64,000 nucleotides of DNA from Daucus carota subsp. sativus (lineage: Eukaryota; Streptophyta; Magnoliopsida; Apiales; Apiaceae), in the NCBI RefSeq assembly GCF_001625215.2, contig NC_030385.2, positions 46,835,598-46,899,597 on the forward strand, in the 5' to 3' direction. Below the pieces are notes generated by a model, which saw only the letters and a list, made by a program, of their open reading frames with translations, made no database searches and was not told the origin of the DNA. This document shows, piece after piece, positions 22,690 through 35,627 of the stretch. Both the position numbers and the translations under genes were made by a program. Each line of letters starts with the position of its first letter. Position 1 is the stretch's first letter.

Positions 22690-25600
22690 ATGGGTGAACA
22701 ATTGAGCCCTAATCCAAAGCAGAGAGCTCAGCTTTTCTCTCCTTCAAGTCCTCACTTCTTAGGCTCTAACGATGACAAACTAGAACGCGCTCAAGCACGC
22801 GCCGCCGCACGTGCCGCCGCTACTCGTCGCAAAGCAGTCGCCGCTGCTGCTGCCGCCGCTCCTGAATCTACCCCGTGTCTCGATAAGGAACATATCCTTG
22901 ATTTGTTCCACAATTGCATCAAACTCGCCAGCGAAAATGTCGGTTATCCTTATTCCTTTTCTTTATAGACTAATTAATGGTCTCGGCACCGGAGAATTTT
23001 ATACATTTGTAAAGATAATTAAATTAATATGTTAGGACTTAGGACGGAGAATTTTTTTTTTTTTTTTTTTTTTTATGGAGGTTGTGTTATACTTTGGTAT
23101 TGGTTATTTTTGGATATTGATATTTTGGTATTGGTTACTTTTTGATATTGATTTGAAAATAATTGTGGTTTCAGAAAATAAATCAGAAGAATACGTGGGA
23201 GCTGAGTTTGATTGATCATTTGTGCGATATAATTAAGGTTGATGAGGAAGATGATGTGGAGACTAATTTTCAAAAGGTACTTTTTTAGTCGATTGAAATT
23301 GTGTGGATTATAGTTTGGTTACTTGTACATGTCTTGTTTGGTTGTCTAATTTGACATGGGTTACTGTAATGGATAAATGATTTCTTGCTATCACTTTTTT
23401 TGATGTATTTGATATGGGTGACAGACTGACAGTGATGGATAAATGAATTCTTGCTATAACTTTTCTGATGTAGAATTGAGTTTCATCTACATTTTCTTAG
23501 TAGTTTTTGAGACACTGTAAATAAGTACTAAATTGAGTTTTTTTATTAAGAAGGTAAATCTTTAATATATCTGTTTGGAGTTTGGAAAACTTTAGCTCAT
23601 TTGTTTATGTACTAGTAAAAATTTATTGTCAGGATGGAGTCAGATAATTATTTGACTCACCTAGAGATTATTTTAGTGCAGGAATGAGTTGTTTAATCAT
23701 ATGTGACTCAATATAGTTAATTAACAAAAAGGCCAATTCTTATAACCCTGATGCTGCTTGTCGAAAGATATGAGCTATTCTTGGGATTTTTTCTAGTAAA
23801 ATGGTGCAATTCATATATGTGTGCTCCCAGTAACTAATCATGCTGAATACTTTACATGATGCAATGGTTCTTTCAACAAAATTATTTGTACCTCTGAGGC
23901 AAAGTTCATTCTCATTTTGAACTTGGAACACAAAAATGCAAAGTTCATTCTCAATCTATAAGAATGTTGATTTGACCTTGGCATTCTATTATGTCTAGTA
24001 CTTTGACAAGTTCATTCTCAGTCAAAACCATTATTTATCTAATTTGCACTTGTGCAGGCAAGTTGCACTCTTGAAGCTGGGGTCAAAATATACTCTATGA
24101 GGGTTGATTCTGTGCATTCAGAGGCATATAAGGTGCTCGGAGGGATTAATCGAGTGGGTCAAGAAAATGAAGAAGGTTAGTTAATATAGCAATGCTAAAT
24201 TGCTGATAGTCTAAATTTCGGTTTGTTTTTCTTTTTCCTTCATAAAGTCACACAGTTTTGTGACTTTTCTGGGAATGTTCATCTAAACAGTCAAACCGTG
24301 ATTTTGAACCAGACGGAGACAATTCAAATCAATTTAAACCGCAATCGGAAGAAACTGTTATAATTGTTCTGTTATCCGGATAAACTTATATGGTTTGGAT
24401 ATGGTCTGTTGAAGATAAACCTTCTTCCCAAACAGTTGTTATTTGATGTTTTCACTGGCCTTCCTACTAAATCACTCAGGCAATGTAAGTAGGGATGACA
24501 AAAAAAACCAACCGGATGGATATTCGATCCATTTCGACCTGAATGGATTTTATCGAATCTGATATTTTGGATTTGGATCCATTTTTTAAACCTGAAAGAA
24601 TTTGGATATTAGGAATTTCGAACCGAAACCTGACCCAAAATCCAATATCCAATCCAAACCAGATTCGAACCTGAAACCCGAAAAAAATCCAATATATATA
24701 TGTAAGTATTTCACATACTAATATACTTTTTTCAATTTTAGATATACTAAATTTTGCTTATAATATATATAGATAAGTGTGAATGTGTATATTCGTAGGG
24801 GATGGTGTCTTTTTTTTGTTTAATTAATGAATACTTTAAAATTTCAGACTCCATATAATGAAGATTTTTATTTAGAAATTATTAAATACAGTTTAAGATT
24901 TTATTAATGTGTAATACTTTATTATTAATGTAGTTTAAATATAAAATAAATGAAATTCAAGTGCGAGAAAATAAAAGGTAAAATTACTATAGCACTACTT
25001 ACTATTTGGAATTCGGGTTTTGGATAAACCCGAACGCGATCTGAAATCCGTGGATTTGGATTTGATATGTGATACCCGGTTGGATTTGGATTTTAAAAAT
25101 AATATGGATTTGGATTTGGATATCTTAGATATCCGAACGATTTGACCCGTTGCCATCCTTAAGTGTAAGTGTGTTTTGAAATCATGGAAAGCCCTAATCT
25201 CTGACCCTAATTTAATCAAGACCCGTCTCACCAGAGCCTCCGTAACTAAACTCATTCTCATTTCCATCTTTTCTGACCTTTGTGCCCTGTGCACTATTGA
25301 TTTTGTTGAATTTTTATCATTCGCAAAATATATTCTCTCTTCATACCGTTTGTCTAAAAAAGTTGTGCTGGTTGCTTTTAGTTGATTTTTTGATTTGCTT
25401 TTAGTTGATTTTCTGGTTGATTTTGTGATATTAATATTGGCCCTACAGGGGGCACTCAGTTTTCGACTTTTGCAACTACTTGCCACTTATTATGCAATAA
25501 AATATAATTTTTAATAGATTTTTCCGAAGTTGTATTTGTAGTTGCATAAATGGTTGCTAGCAGTTGCAGATATAGTTGCAAATGCAACCTCTGTATTTTT

Positions 25601-28600
25601 GCAATTTTTATTTGGAAGATTGTACTTTTGCAATTTTTTTAAAAAAATTACAGTATATTTACAAAAAAACTCTCGTGGTTTGGGCATTTATGAAAAAGAA
25701 AACCCTTAATTTGAATAGCTTAAAAAATGGATTATCTTACATCCAGCTAGCATGACTCTTTTATGACAAAAACTAAAGATCCAACTACATCAAAACTTTG
25801 AAAATGGTTCGTTGATCTTTGCGCTTCCCTTTATAGAGATAGAATTGAATATATTAGACTTCTGGGTAACTCTTGTGTTAATAAATGAAAATGTTCAAAA
25901 TTTTGAAACAACAATTTTTAATTTTAAAATTCTGATTCCATAAGACTTTAAAGTGTTATTATTATCTCTTTTTAAATACAATAATTAAATTATAAAAATA
26001 ATAATTATCAAAGTCAAATCATGGTTCAATATGTGCCAATCTTTCAGTTTCACTTTATTTATTAGCAGATTTCGAGTTCAATATATGACTATATTGTTAA
26101 ATGATATTTCTTTTGTGTTCTGTTATGCTAGATGGTACAGTGGAAGATTCAAATCTTGGCAATGGGCAAGAGGAAGATAATTCAAAAATAGAAAAGAATC
26201 GAAAGGTCTGTTACTAAGTGATTCATACATTATATTTGTAATTTTCAACAACTTTATCATAACTTTTATCAATGCGTAACTGCAGTTGTCACCTTTATCA
26301 ACACTTGAATCTTCATTTGATGCGCTTAATGTGAAGAAATTCGATGGTAGCATTCTATCTATATCTTATCGTAATAGTGATACTTTTACTGCAAGGCAAC
26401 AATTAATGAGGTGCTTTGATTCCCCTTCTTTTAGCTGCATTTGCGGTAGATCCTCTCTATCATCAAACATCTGCACAGTTTGATGAAGGCGGGGCCAAGG
26501 GTCTCTTGCTAAATAATCTGGGAGTATACGGTGGCTGCCGGGTACTTTTTGATTCACTAGAAGTTCCAGCAAAGTGTTCATCATGCTCTAATCAGCATGA
26601 TAAAACAGAGACAATTGATATCTACTTTGCCAAAGGTTTGTCATATCTAACAACTGTGATTTTTCCTTTTCCATGTTTGCTTTTAGTAGAACTTATTGGT
26701 ATTCCGGTCTTTACTTGATAGAATGCAAGGAAGAGATGGTTGCAAACATGTTAAATAAATTTGAGATCTCACCTAGTTTGAGGGAAATAGTCAACCACTT
26801 TGATGATGATAATAAAAGACCTCCAAATACATTTTCTTTTGAGACAAAACAAGCAGAAGAAATTGATGAACCCTACGACAATGGTGCTGAGTTCAATGCT
26901 GACACATTTGGTAATGGGGGAACATGGGACGATGATCTTGAGGACCAAACTAATGTGGCTGACGACGGAACTTTTGGTGGCGACCCAGTTATCTCAAGTC
27001 AACATGAGGTGCTAGGCTTTCTTTCATTTAGTTCTGACCTTGTGCACATTTTTTGATGTTATTTCATATGGAACAATGAAGCTTTCTAATATTTGAGAAA
27101 TGATTTTTTACAGGTTAATGAACCAACTCATTTTAATGACCATGACACAGATGATAGGTTTGCTGAAATTGATGACTATCTGTTTTTAAATCTGGGCTTC
27201 ACTTCAAAGCTAAATGCCTGGGCAGGGCCCGATCACTGGAAGTTCCGGAAAGTTAAAGGTAATCATTTGTGGGTTAGTTCCCATTTTTTTCAATTCCATC
27301 CCTGTTTGCTATAGACTTTAATTTTGTTGCTTTAGCAAGTAGTTGAAATATTAACCAGATTCACAATTTGCAGGTCAGGAGACTGTTTCGGAGGATAAGG
27401 AATCACCAATAAAAACTAAGAAAACAAAGAATAAGAAACAAACTACTGTTGATATTGATTTTTTGAAGTGCTTGGACAAAGATGTTTCAGATGTTTTTGC
27501 CCCTCCTAAAAATCCAAAAACTCTACTTTTGCCTACAAGTAGGGAACCTTGTAATACACTTCTTCCAGAAGATTGTCACTATCAACCTGAGAGTCTCGTC
27601 AAGCTATTTCTTCTACCGAATGTGTTGGTAATATTTGTTCCTTCTATAAGATACTTGCCTTTTCAATTTTTTTCTTTTGTAGTTTTCACAGATTGTATAT
27701 AATGTTGCTTTTGTTCTGGTTATAGTGCCTTGGAAAGAGTAGAAGAAAATCTGCAGGTAAAATTACTGTTATGGTTGGTTCGTTTTTTATACCCCTTTGT
27801 TTTACATGTATTTTGTAAAATTTGTTAGTATTCAACTATTCACAACTTGTGTGTCCCGCTCATATTTGTCTGCTGTTAACTTTATAGTATTGAAGATAGA
27901 TGCTTCAGTTATGAAGTTTGCTTCATTTTAAGATATGGTGGCTTTTAAATATGACAGAATGAATACACTCTACTGATATGAGTAACAAAATCTGCAAGAA
28001 TGACGTCCAAATTATTACATTGTGGCTTTTCAACTCATTTGCAGAACATATATCTTCATTTTGAATTTACAGATGAACTTAAAATTTATAATTTTTTTAA
28101 CAGATTTTCCCTGCTGTTCAAGTAAAAAGCCTGTACTATAATATCAAAGAAACGTTAATATCCAGTTCTCAATTCTGTTTTTTCCAGCTGAAATTAATCA
28201 TGAGACGGATAATTACGATAATATGCCATCATGGGATGATGATACTGGGTTTGCTGATCATTTTGATGATGGAAATGATTGTGGCGATGTTGACGAATCA
28301 AATACACTTGTCTCCCAGCCGCGTCAGGTTTGTTTACATAATATTACAGTCTACCGCTGCTTCAGCTATCTTAATCTATTAACATAAGTTTGGTTGTTCG
28401 CCAAACATCTGTCAATAGAGTATTACTGTATATGTTTTCCTATAAATCTGAAAATTCATTGGTGAGTTTTACATCTTTTCCTTGTTTGAAAGAAACCCAT
28501 TGTATCTTTAATCGACAACAATTTACTCATCATACCTTTGTATTATCTCTCTTCACTGTTTAGAATGTCCATGTGTCTAACAGTATAATGGAAATGACAT

Positions 28601-29400
28601 GAGTTCTTTCTAATAAAAAGATATTATTACCTGAGTGACGCAGGTAAATAAGATTGAAGTCCAGTATGACCGAAAATCAAAACAAGTTGATGTTCAGGCA
28701 CTAAAAGAAACACTTTGGGGGTCTCTGCAAGAATCACAATTGCAGTCTGTTCAAGTAAGTTAATTTCTCTCATTCTCAAAATTGTCTATATGTGACATCA
28801 AAATTTCTCATTTTAATATATGCTCCCTTGAATTAAATACTTCTATCCAAACAGTATGCTATGTAATTTTGAATTGAAGTGGAACATGTCAAAGATTAAA
28901 TGCTTGATTAAGATATTACAAGAATAGAAAAAAAGTATTGCAGCAATTTTGCTGACATTTCTTGTGCTATTATGCTGCTTTGTGAACACAGTTTATCAAA
29001 GTAGAGGTATTTTGCTGATTGCCTGCATGTAGGATGTCCACATGGAATCACATGGGTCTCCTATACTGAACTTTATATAACATGCTACTGCAATGGCCTT
29101 CTTTATATTTCCTTCTGTGCACTTGCTGTATTTAGGTATATTAGATGTCAGTCTGTTGCTTCTGATATATCCATGTTGCCATCATCCTGTTTTGTCATTG
29201 TATATGAGCAGGGGGGAACAATATCTTTCAAGGATGCTTTGGCAGCATTTCCTGATGACTGCAGGGCGGCTGAATCCCTTAAAGACATCTCACCACACTT
29301 ATGCTTCATATGTTTGCTGCACTTAGCAAATGAGCATGGACTGAGTATCCAGGGTCAGGAAAGTATGGATGATCTAACCATACAGCTTCCGCAGCAATGA
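22690..29400 (+). CDS. Condensin complex subunit 2 (CAP-H, kleisin)
   Basis: Thirteen exons: 22690-22938, 23175-23276, 24058-24175, 26132-26205, 26286-26346, 26435-26635, 26722-27008, 27114-27258, 27374-27627, 27726-27756, 28188-28327, 28644-28754, 29212-29400. They total 1962 bases, 653 aa. CAP-H is the kleisin that bridges SMC2 and SMC4 and recruits the HEAT subunits of condensin I to compact mitotic chromosomes. Family signatures seen: CIKLASENKINQKNTWELSL near residue 80, SCTLEAGVKIYSMRVDSVHS, DPLYHQTSAQFDEGGAKGLL near 210-230, GLGVYGG-type LLNNLGVYGGCRVLFDS, an acidic middle, LNAWAGPDHWKF, and the C-terminal LKETLWGSLQ...FICLLHLANE winged-helix region that contacts SMC4. An alanine-rich stretch lies at residues 38-58. 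I start at ATG 22690 after a CT-rich leader. Intron 3 (24176-26131) holds an F-box fragment and a hAT MITE. Confidence 0.94.
24421..25340 (+). pseudogene. F-box gene fragment split by a hAT MITE, in CAP-H intron 3
   Basis: Left part 24421-24489 reads LLPKQLLFDVFTGLPTKSL then RQCK. Right part, from about 25164, reads CVLKSWKALISDPNLIKTRL and then continues to LILISIFSDLCAL. Together these match the N-terminal F-box of plant SKP1-binding F-box proteins (the LPxELLxDILxRLPVKSLLRCKCVCKSW pattern). The MITE 24490-25161 separates the two parts exactly between the CK and CV codons. The fragment is short, intronic and ends without a recognisable C-terminal domain, so it is a dead gene piece. Confidence 0.75.
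24490..25161. mobile_element. hAT-type MITE with GGATTTGGAT subterminal repeats
   Basis: The 672-base element starts TAGGGATGACAA and ends TTGCCATCCTTA. The flanking 8-mers AATGTAAG and AGTGTAAG (24482-24489 and 25162-25169) match at seven of eight positions. Near both ends it has many copies of GATTTGGAT or its complement. There is no transposase; the 163-codon minus-strand ORF over its right end is a by-product of these repeats. Confidence 0.82.
25440..25690. repeat. Second GTTGCA-rich segment
   Basis: Repeated TTTTGCAACT, AGTTGCAGATATAGTTGCAA and TTTTTGCAATTTTT motifs resemble the foldback at 21640-22480 but without long inverted ends. It is probably a diverged or truncated relative, in CAP-H intron 3. 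Confidence 0.5.
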
Positions 29401-29839
29401 TCTGTTAAATAATTACAAGTCGCACTCATCTTTTGATCTTGACGGACTTTGCCGAACATTAGTTGGATGCTTTTTATGATATGTTAATCTCTTGCGCACC
29501 AACTATCATATTAAACAGAAATGACCTAGTGTATTCCTTCTTTCGGCTTGGAAATAATTTCTATTGATATATAGTTTATTTTGTAACTTGTACTCACACC
29601 AAGGGAATGGAGTGTGAATTGCTACTGCTGATTGATTGTGATCCCTTCCTTTTTTGTTTCGGATGATTTCCTCACAAATTGTGGATGCTTTTAAGAAATG
29701 AAAAGGTTTCATGGATATCAGTTTACCTGAAGGAATGCTTGTTATTAATAGTTGTGCATATACTTTGCCCAGGCCAATGGCTTATTGCAAGTAACTAACC
29801 AGCAACTTTCATTATTATGTTTATCCTATCCAAGATGAT
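29401..29839. other. 3' UTR of CAP-H and short gap
   Basis: This is the CAP-H 3' UTR followed by noncoding sequence up to the cellulose synthase-like fragment on the opposite strand. No other feature was recognised. Confidence 0.4.
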
Positions 29840-30176
29840 CCTTGTAGAAATGACCAGAAGTATAATATGAGTGAAGCTCATACCTTTTCTCCGCTCTTCC
29901 CACTCCATCAACACTATCAACTGGTGGCTGAAAACCAACCACTCTGACATATAGAGCTGTCATCATTACCAAAATTGTCGTGCCAGGCACAAATATGGGC
30001 AATTTGTCAAACACAAAACTTCCATATTTTGTGCTAGCCTCATATTCATAAACTTGACCTTGTTCTTTGTTAGTGACCTCAAATACAGTCCGAGACAACC
30101 CAAGTCCAAAGACCATGATATATATAAACTACTAATAGTGTTACAGGGATGAGAATAGCCGGCTCGTCCACCTAAA
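29840..30176 (-). pseudogene. Last-exon fragment of a second cellulose synthase-like gene
   Basis: On the minus strand an AG acceptor is followed by GTGGACGAGCCGGCTATTCT ([13 protein letters not shown]), matching [13 protein letters not shown] at the start of the last exon of the intact neighbour (30778-31338). After an internal deletion it continues LGLSRTVFEVTNKEQ...FVFDKLPIFVPGTTILVM, matching the neighbour's [14 protein letters not shown]...[18 protein letters not shown], then degrades. No catalytic part is present in the window. It is the tail of a tandem paralogue that has otherwise been lost. Confidence 0.85.
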
Positions 30177-30777
30177 ATATAATGACGCTTCATATTTAGC
30201 TTTACATGAACTCGTATTCTCTATATCACTGGAAACCAATTTTTTAGGTAAAATATTTATAATAATTGTTTCAGCGAGATTTTAGTAACAAATTTTGCAG
30301 GACACACTGTTGATTTTTTTTGCGGAACATATGTAAGTCCTTGTGGTTCTCCGATATTTCAATTGAACTTTCCCATGAATATATGCACAAGCTTTCACAG
30401 TTAATATATGACACAAAATATTCATGCTTATTTATATAGTTTAATAATATATGAACTCAAACAGTTTTTCTGATATAAATCCAGGCACTTTGTGTGACTG
30501 AAGTACTGAACTTTGTAAACACCTGCCTTCGTTCACAAATCTTGATTTTAAAAAAACAGAAATGCATATTACAGATAAGGTTGAAACTCTAGGCTTCTGT
30601 TTACTAAACAAAGCACACTGCATAATTTCAATTGCAGTTGCGTTAAACTGCAAAACTATATCAACTGTCCAAGGCCATTGCAGGTTTGCAGGGACGATCA
30701 TACTCTCGTTCCTTCAATTTATTTTCCCAAACAAATAATCAGACTAATTTGATAAACAGCAGATTTTTCTTTAGACC
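30177..30777. other. Gap between Csl fragment and Csl gene
   Basis: Noncoding sequence containing the likely 3' UTR of the intact Csl gene (minus strand). I see no gene or defined repeat. Confidence 0.4.
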
Positions 30778-33700
30778 TCAAGTCTTTACAGACCATTTGC
30801 AGAAGTGCATGAAACATAATGCCATTACTCCGGACTTGAAGATAGTTGTAGATGGAAGCCCATATTTCCCTTTCCCGAACAGCCCTTTTAAAAATATAGA
30901 AAAATATAAAACTACCCATAAACAACATATTATTTCTCCTACCCCCACGTCACTCTCATCATAACTGGTATGTCGAAAATCTACCACTCCGACCGCCAAA
31001 GCTGTCAAGTTAACTAGCAAAATAGTGGTACCCGGTATGAATATGGGAGACTCATTAAATGTGAATTTTCCATAATTTTTATTCTTCTGGTCATCCCCAT
31101 CATCGTCTTGGGATTGGTTCTTTTGCGTTACTTCAAAAGCTGTTTGAGACAAACCTATGAGCTTTAGAAAAATGCTGAAACAGGCAAATAGCCATGATGA
31201 AGTGCAATTTGTTCTTGCCATTCGTTGGTTGTTCCACCATGCACGAGTAGATAACCCAATTCTGAGGTACTCTGATAGCGTGTATAGATTATAAGTCACA
31301 CAAATTGTGACAGGGATAAGAATAGCTGGCTCGTTCACCTGGATAAATACAAATATGTGCTACTTGAGTTACACTGAAGGAATACAACATGATATCAAAT
31401 CAAAGTAGATGTGATTTATTTTTACCTTGGGCAAGAAGTGCGAGTGGGTAATGATGCAATAGGCAGGCAGAAGAGAATAGACCAACTCAGGAATGGAGCG
31501 TAAACCCCAAATTAAGACCCACATGTAGGCTAGGCATTGCCTGAACTGGAGATTCCCGTTGATGGTCGAGATAATTGGACTTCTAGAGCTAAATAGAATT
31601 TCGAGAAGCCCAGTGGCCCATCTCTTAGTTTGGATCATTGTGGAAGGTCCACATGATGGAGCACATCCCAAAAAAGCTGGCGAGTCAGGTGTACAATATA
31701 TAGATCTCCATCCTTTTTCTTGGATTCCAAGTCCAGTGAGGATATCTTCAGTTGCAGATCCATATTTCCATCCAACCTGATATAACACATTATACCATGT
31801 GTTTTTTTTAGGGAAGCATACTACTAAATTTACTTATGTGTCAAATTATTACAAGATGCTTGTTTTAAAGAGGGAAAATTACCTCTGTTCCCCAGCAGGT
31901 ATCGTGTTCATAGGCACAACCAGCAACTAGTTTTGCAGCTTCCACAGAGCTGGAAAGTCCGCCCTGCCTCTGACTATGTGGGGATGCTGATAAAATTTGC
32001 TCAGCCGATTCCTTCAATTTATTTGATTTCCCAAACCTTTTTTCCAAGTCCTCATCAGTAAGTTTTCCTAGCAATCGAAGATAAACATATGGAAACATAT
32101 ATACAACTGAGAAATTGCAGTTTTATCAATCAGATAGAGCTTGGAAGTGCAGGACGGGAATATGCAGTGAACCAAGGAATCCTACAAAGTAATTTTCATA
32201 CCGGCGGTAGCTTTGTGAAAGGGCAATAGTCCATAAATAACTTTTCTTCTGTGAAAACAATTTGTTCCTCCATAGAAAGGTCCTTGAATTCCCGCTAGTC
32301 CTTGCGCCATATACTATATATAAGTTACATAACAATCAGTTACTGTCCATCTATTCAATAACTGATACAGGATAATTATAAGTTTATTAATTGCATATGG
32401 AACCCAATTACAGATTAAATTAGACGAGTTGGGATAAAATAGAATGGTACTAACCTTAAACAGGACGACCATTTGGTTTCCAAAAGGATCATCATTTAAG
32501 CCGTCGTAAAACTGCTGTGGGAACTGAACAAAGGCACAATCCTTTTCATTTTCTACACCAAAAAATATGCACATTGCACGGAGAATAACTTGTGGATCAT
32601 TCACATGCATATCACAGTCCACGTTCAGAATGAAAGGTGCATTTGTCATCAATCCTGATACTCTTGTCTGCTCAGTATAAAAATAGTAATCATTTGTCAC
32701 TATATCATAATGAGTAATACAACAACTCCGAAATTGATATTATGTTGCTTTATAAAACAAGCTAAATATATTTCATAAATATTATATTTTCCAGATATTT
32801 TTAACTAAGTAACTAACATTTATCAAATGCAGCCAATTCTGGTAATAATAAAGTTTATATATAATTTTTTTTATGTATTTTCTCACTCAAAATTGTGTTT
32901 ATATACCAGAACATTCATAGCACCAGCTTTGAAATGATGTGGATGCTTTGGACGCTTCTCTCTTGAGATGTAGACTAGGTTGGGCAGACCTTCCTCTTCT
33001 TCAATCATTACCTGCAAAATGTAAAATGAATAAAGCTGCTTACTATCTAGAGCAGCAAGGCGGCTGTAATTATTACATGACTCCAGTCTCCTCAATCTAT
33101 AAGATTTATCCACAAGTAGGCGTTCTATATAGTCCATATATAGCATAGAAAATTAAGTTGTCACAAATACATTGAAGCCCATAACAGAAAGATCGATAGC
33201 ACTGTGCTACATACTGCCAAAAATAGTTGTTTAATTTACATTATTATGTAGCCTCAGGTGGTTTATAGATATAATTTTTTCTTTTATGTGGTTGTAATAT
33301 ATTATGTAGGCATTAATTAGTACAAAGTGCTCTATAAAACACGAACAGATAGAGTCAGTAATTACCTTTAATATGGAGGGGTGATTCTTTTTGTCCACCT
33401 TTGAGAAAACTTCGGAAGGGACATTAGTTTGTGACGCAGCTTCAATCTTTTGACATAGCATGTCGTACTTATCCTACAAAATAATACATACGAATAATTA
33501 GATTGATCTGCACGAGGTCAGAAAATAGACGTAACATGCACCTCAGAAGTCTCTTCAAGTCCTAATAGTGAAAATTATGTAAAATGAAAGCTAAATACAG
33601 CACAAGCACATTATAAGGCGAGTTTACTGGTGAGCAGTTACCTTCACTGTTTTCCATTCTTGTCGAAATTCGAAGGGATTGTCTTCAGATGGTTTTGAGC

Positions 33701-34427
33701 AGCTACTAAAATATCGAAAAGGAGCTCTGATACTAATCTCATATTTCTTACAGAAAGGAACCCAAATTCTAGCAAATTTGGAGGTTTCAACCAGAGAGTA
33801 ATATGTGAGAGGAGATGCACCATCGTCAGACAAGTAACAAGACAATTTCTGAGGTGGATAATCAACTGCCAACAATGATAACACAGTGTTCATTGTCAGT
33901 ATAGGCGGTTCTAGTTCAGCATCAGCAGTGGTCACAAATATGTCTACCGCTGGAAGCTCAGATACCCTACAACCATTAATTACACAGAATTAAATTTATA
34001 TAATGAATAAAGTCTTGACAAGGTCATAAAATGGAATATAAATTCAAAAACATGCATATATATTGGGTGCAGTACTGTGTGTGCCTATGACCATGACCAG
34101 CAGCTATACAAAAAAAATAGTCCTGTAGAAAGATACTGTGTAGCATGCAACAGGAGAGGTAGTCACTAACACTTTTGAGAGTCGATCTGTGTATGGTATG
34201 TATTTGACTTGATTCCATTTGCAGTTGATAACAAGAATCCAACAAAATGCAAAGCAGGACTCGCATAGGAAAGCAAGCAGGGTAGGGATTCCATGTTGTT
34301 TTAGAGAAATGAGATGATACGCAAGGAGAGAGATGAGAAGAGAGAGGATCAGGAGCTCCACTGCTCGTGGTATACTGTTTTTGAGATGAACCCTTTCATA
34401 GAGTGGTAGAGTGCTCTTGATGGCCAT
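30778..34427 (-). CDS. Cellulose synthase-like glycosyltransferase (CslB/CslH type)
   Basis: Nine exons, in order of transcription: 34171-34427, 33642-33966, 33366-33473, 32907-33011, 32455-32667, 32202-32313, 31883-32067, 31426-31776, 30778-31338. They total 2217 bases, 738 aa, the usual size for CslB/CslH (about 750). Two N-terminal membrane helices (to residue about 70) follow [13 protein letters not shown]. The GT2 catalytic signature is complete: SDDG (133-134), DCD (282-284), TED (D446) and QTKRW (484-488), followed by a C-terminal cluster of membrane helices. Family members polymerise beta-linked glucan backbones at Golgi or plasma membrane; the product of this one is unknown. The N terminus lacks the zinc RING of true CesA proteins. 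Exon 1 is read to AAAGT before GTTAGTG because only that donor keeps frame. A TATATAAG on the minus strand at about 34530-34537 is a fair TATA candidate. Confidence 0.92.
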
Positions 34428-35627
34428 TGTTCTACTCTATTTTTTTGTTGTTTATACCTGGCGCACTCAAACTTACAAGGATAACTGAAGTTAGAGCACT
34501 CTAGAGATGGAGCATGGAGGTGATCGACTTATATAGATAATGAATCTGTACAAGAAGTGTCTTTATGTATAATGGAACTTTGGCGCCATCTAGGGACTTA
34601 ATAAGTGAAAGCTAAATATAGCCCCAATAATGACAATGGACCTGGTGAGGAGAGAAATTTGAAAATATGTATGGCCAAGACAAAAGGCTCAGCATCAAGG
34701 ATATGCATACATCTTGAATTAAAATGATGTAAGCAATGATGTCTGGTTTTCTGAATAAGGACATCCCACATCATTATAACAGACAATTGGCGGAAGCATT
34801 CAGTACTACAGTTAAATGCAGTGATCATAAACAAAGACATCATAATAATGCAACAATTCAATACAAAATGCATATAATTTTCACAAAATATGCACTAATT
34901 CGATACAAAATCATCCTGAAATACAGTTCAGAAAGTGCAGCTACATTGTTTTGCTAAAGTTTTTAAATGCCAAAATTCCCGGGTTTCCATCAAGGAAATG
35001 AATCAATAGGGACAGTTACCAACACCGACGCACAGAGAATAGGCCAATAGAATCCGAAAGTAGGGTAGGCAAAATAAGCGATACTGAGAAGTATGAATAC
35101 GCAAATATGGGTGAGCATAGAACTAATTAAAACATGCGCAATTTACGTGCAAGTATCTAATTAGGACAAATATTAATAAGTACTAACTAAGAAAAGGACA
35201 GAACTCCATGTACTATTGTTATGTACACGACAGTACAGTCCTTGATAACCAGATGAAAACAGATTTGTAATGATACTCTAGTTTAGAGTGTTTCTGATAA
35301 ACTGTAACAAAATTCAAGTGGGTTGGACAATCTAGCGAACATGCAGCATGCAATAACACACAACTTGTCAGAATTAGTTTGCACAAAACAAATTGTGGTC
35401 GTCCTCTCTAACAACAACTTCTAGAAGCCAATTTGTATTATTATTGCAGGCCTATTTGATTGTGGACGGAAATGTGTTAAATTGTTCATCGGACTCAAAC
35501 CCCGGCTCAACACTTCAATTCAAATCAATTTATCATAAATATCCAGGCTTAAATTTTTTTTTTTAATATGTTGAACATGTTTTAACGTTGGAGAGTCATT
35601 TCTAACGGTCAAAAAACCCTGATGTAA
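34428..35627. other. Gap upstream of the Csl gene
   Basis: Promoter region of the Csl gene and noncoding DNA up to the target duplication of the retroposed insert. No ORF is supported. Confidence 0.4.

Noticed and set aside
24995-25486. 163-codon ORF on the minus strand
   Set aside because: It covers the right end of the hAT MITE and the F-box fragment in antisense; its low-complexity KSKS sequence comes from the GATTTGGAT repeats.
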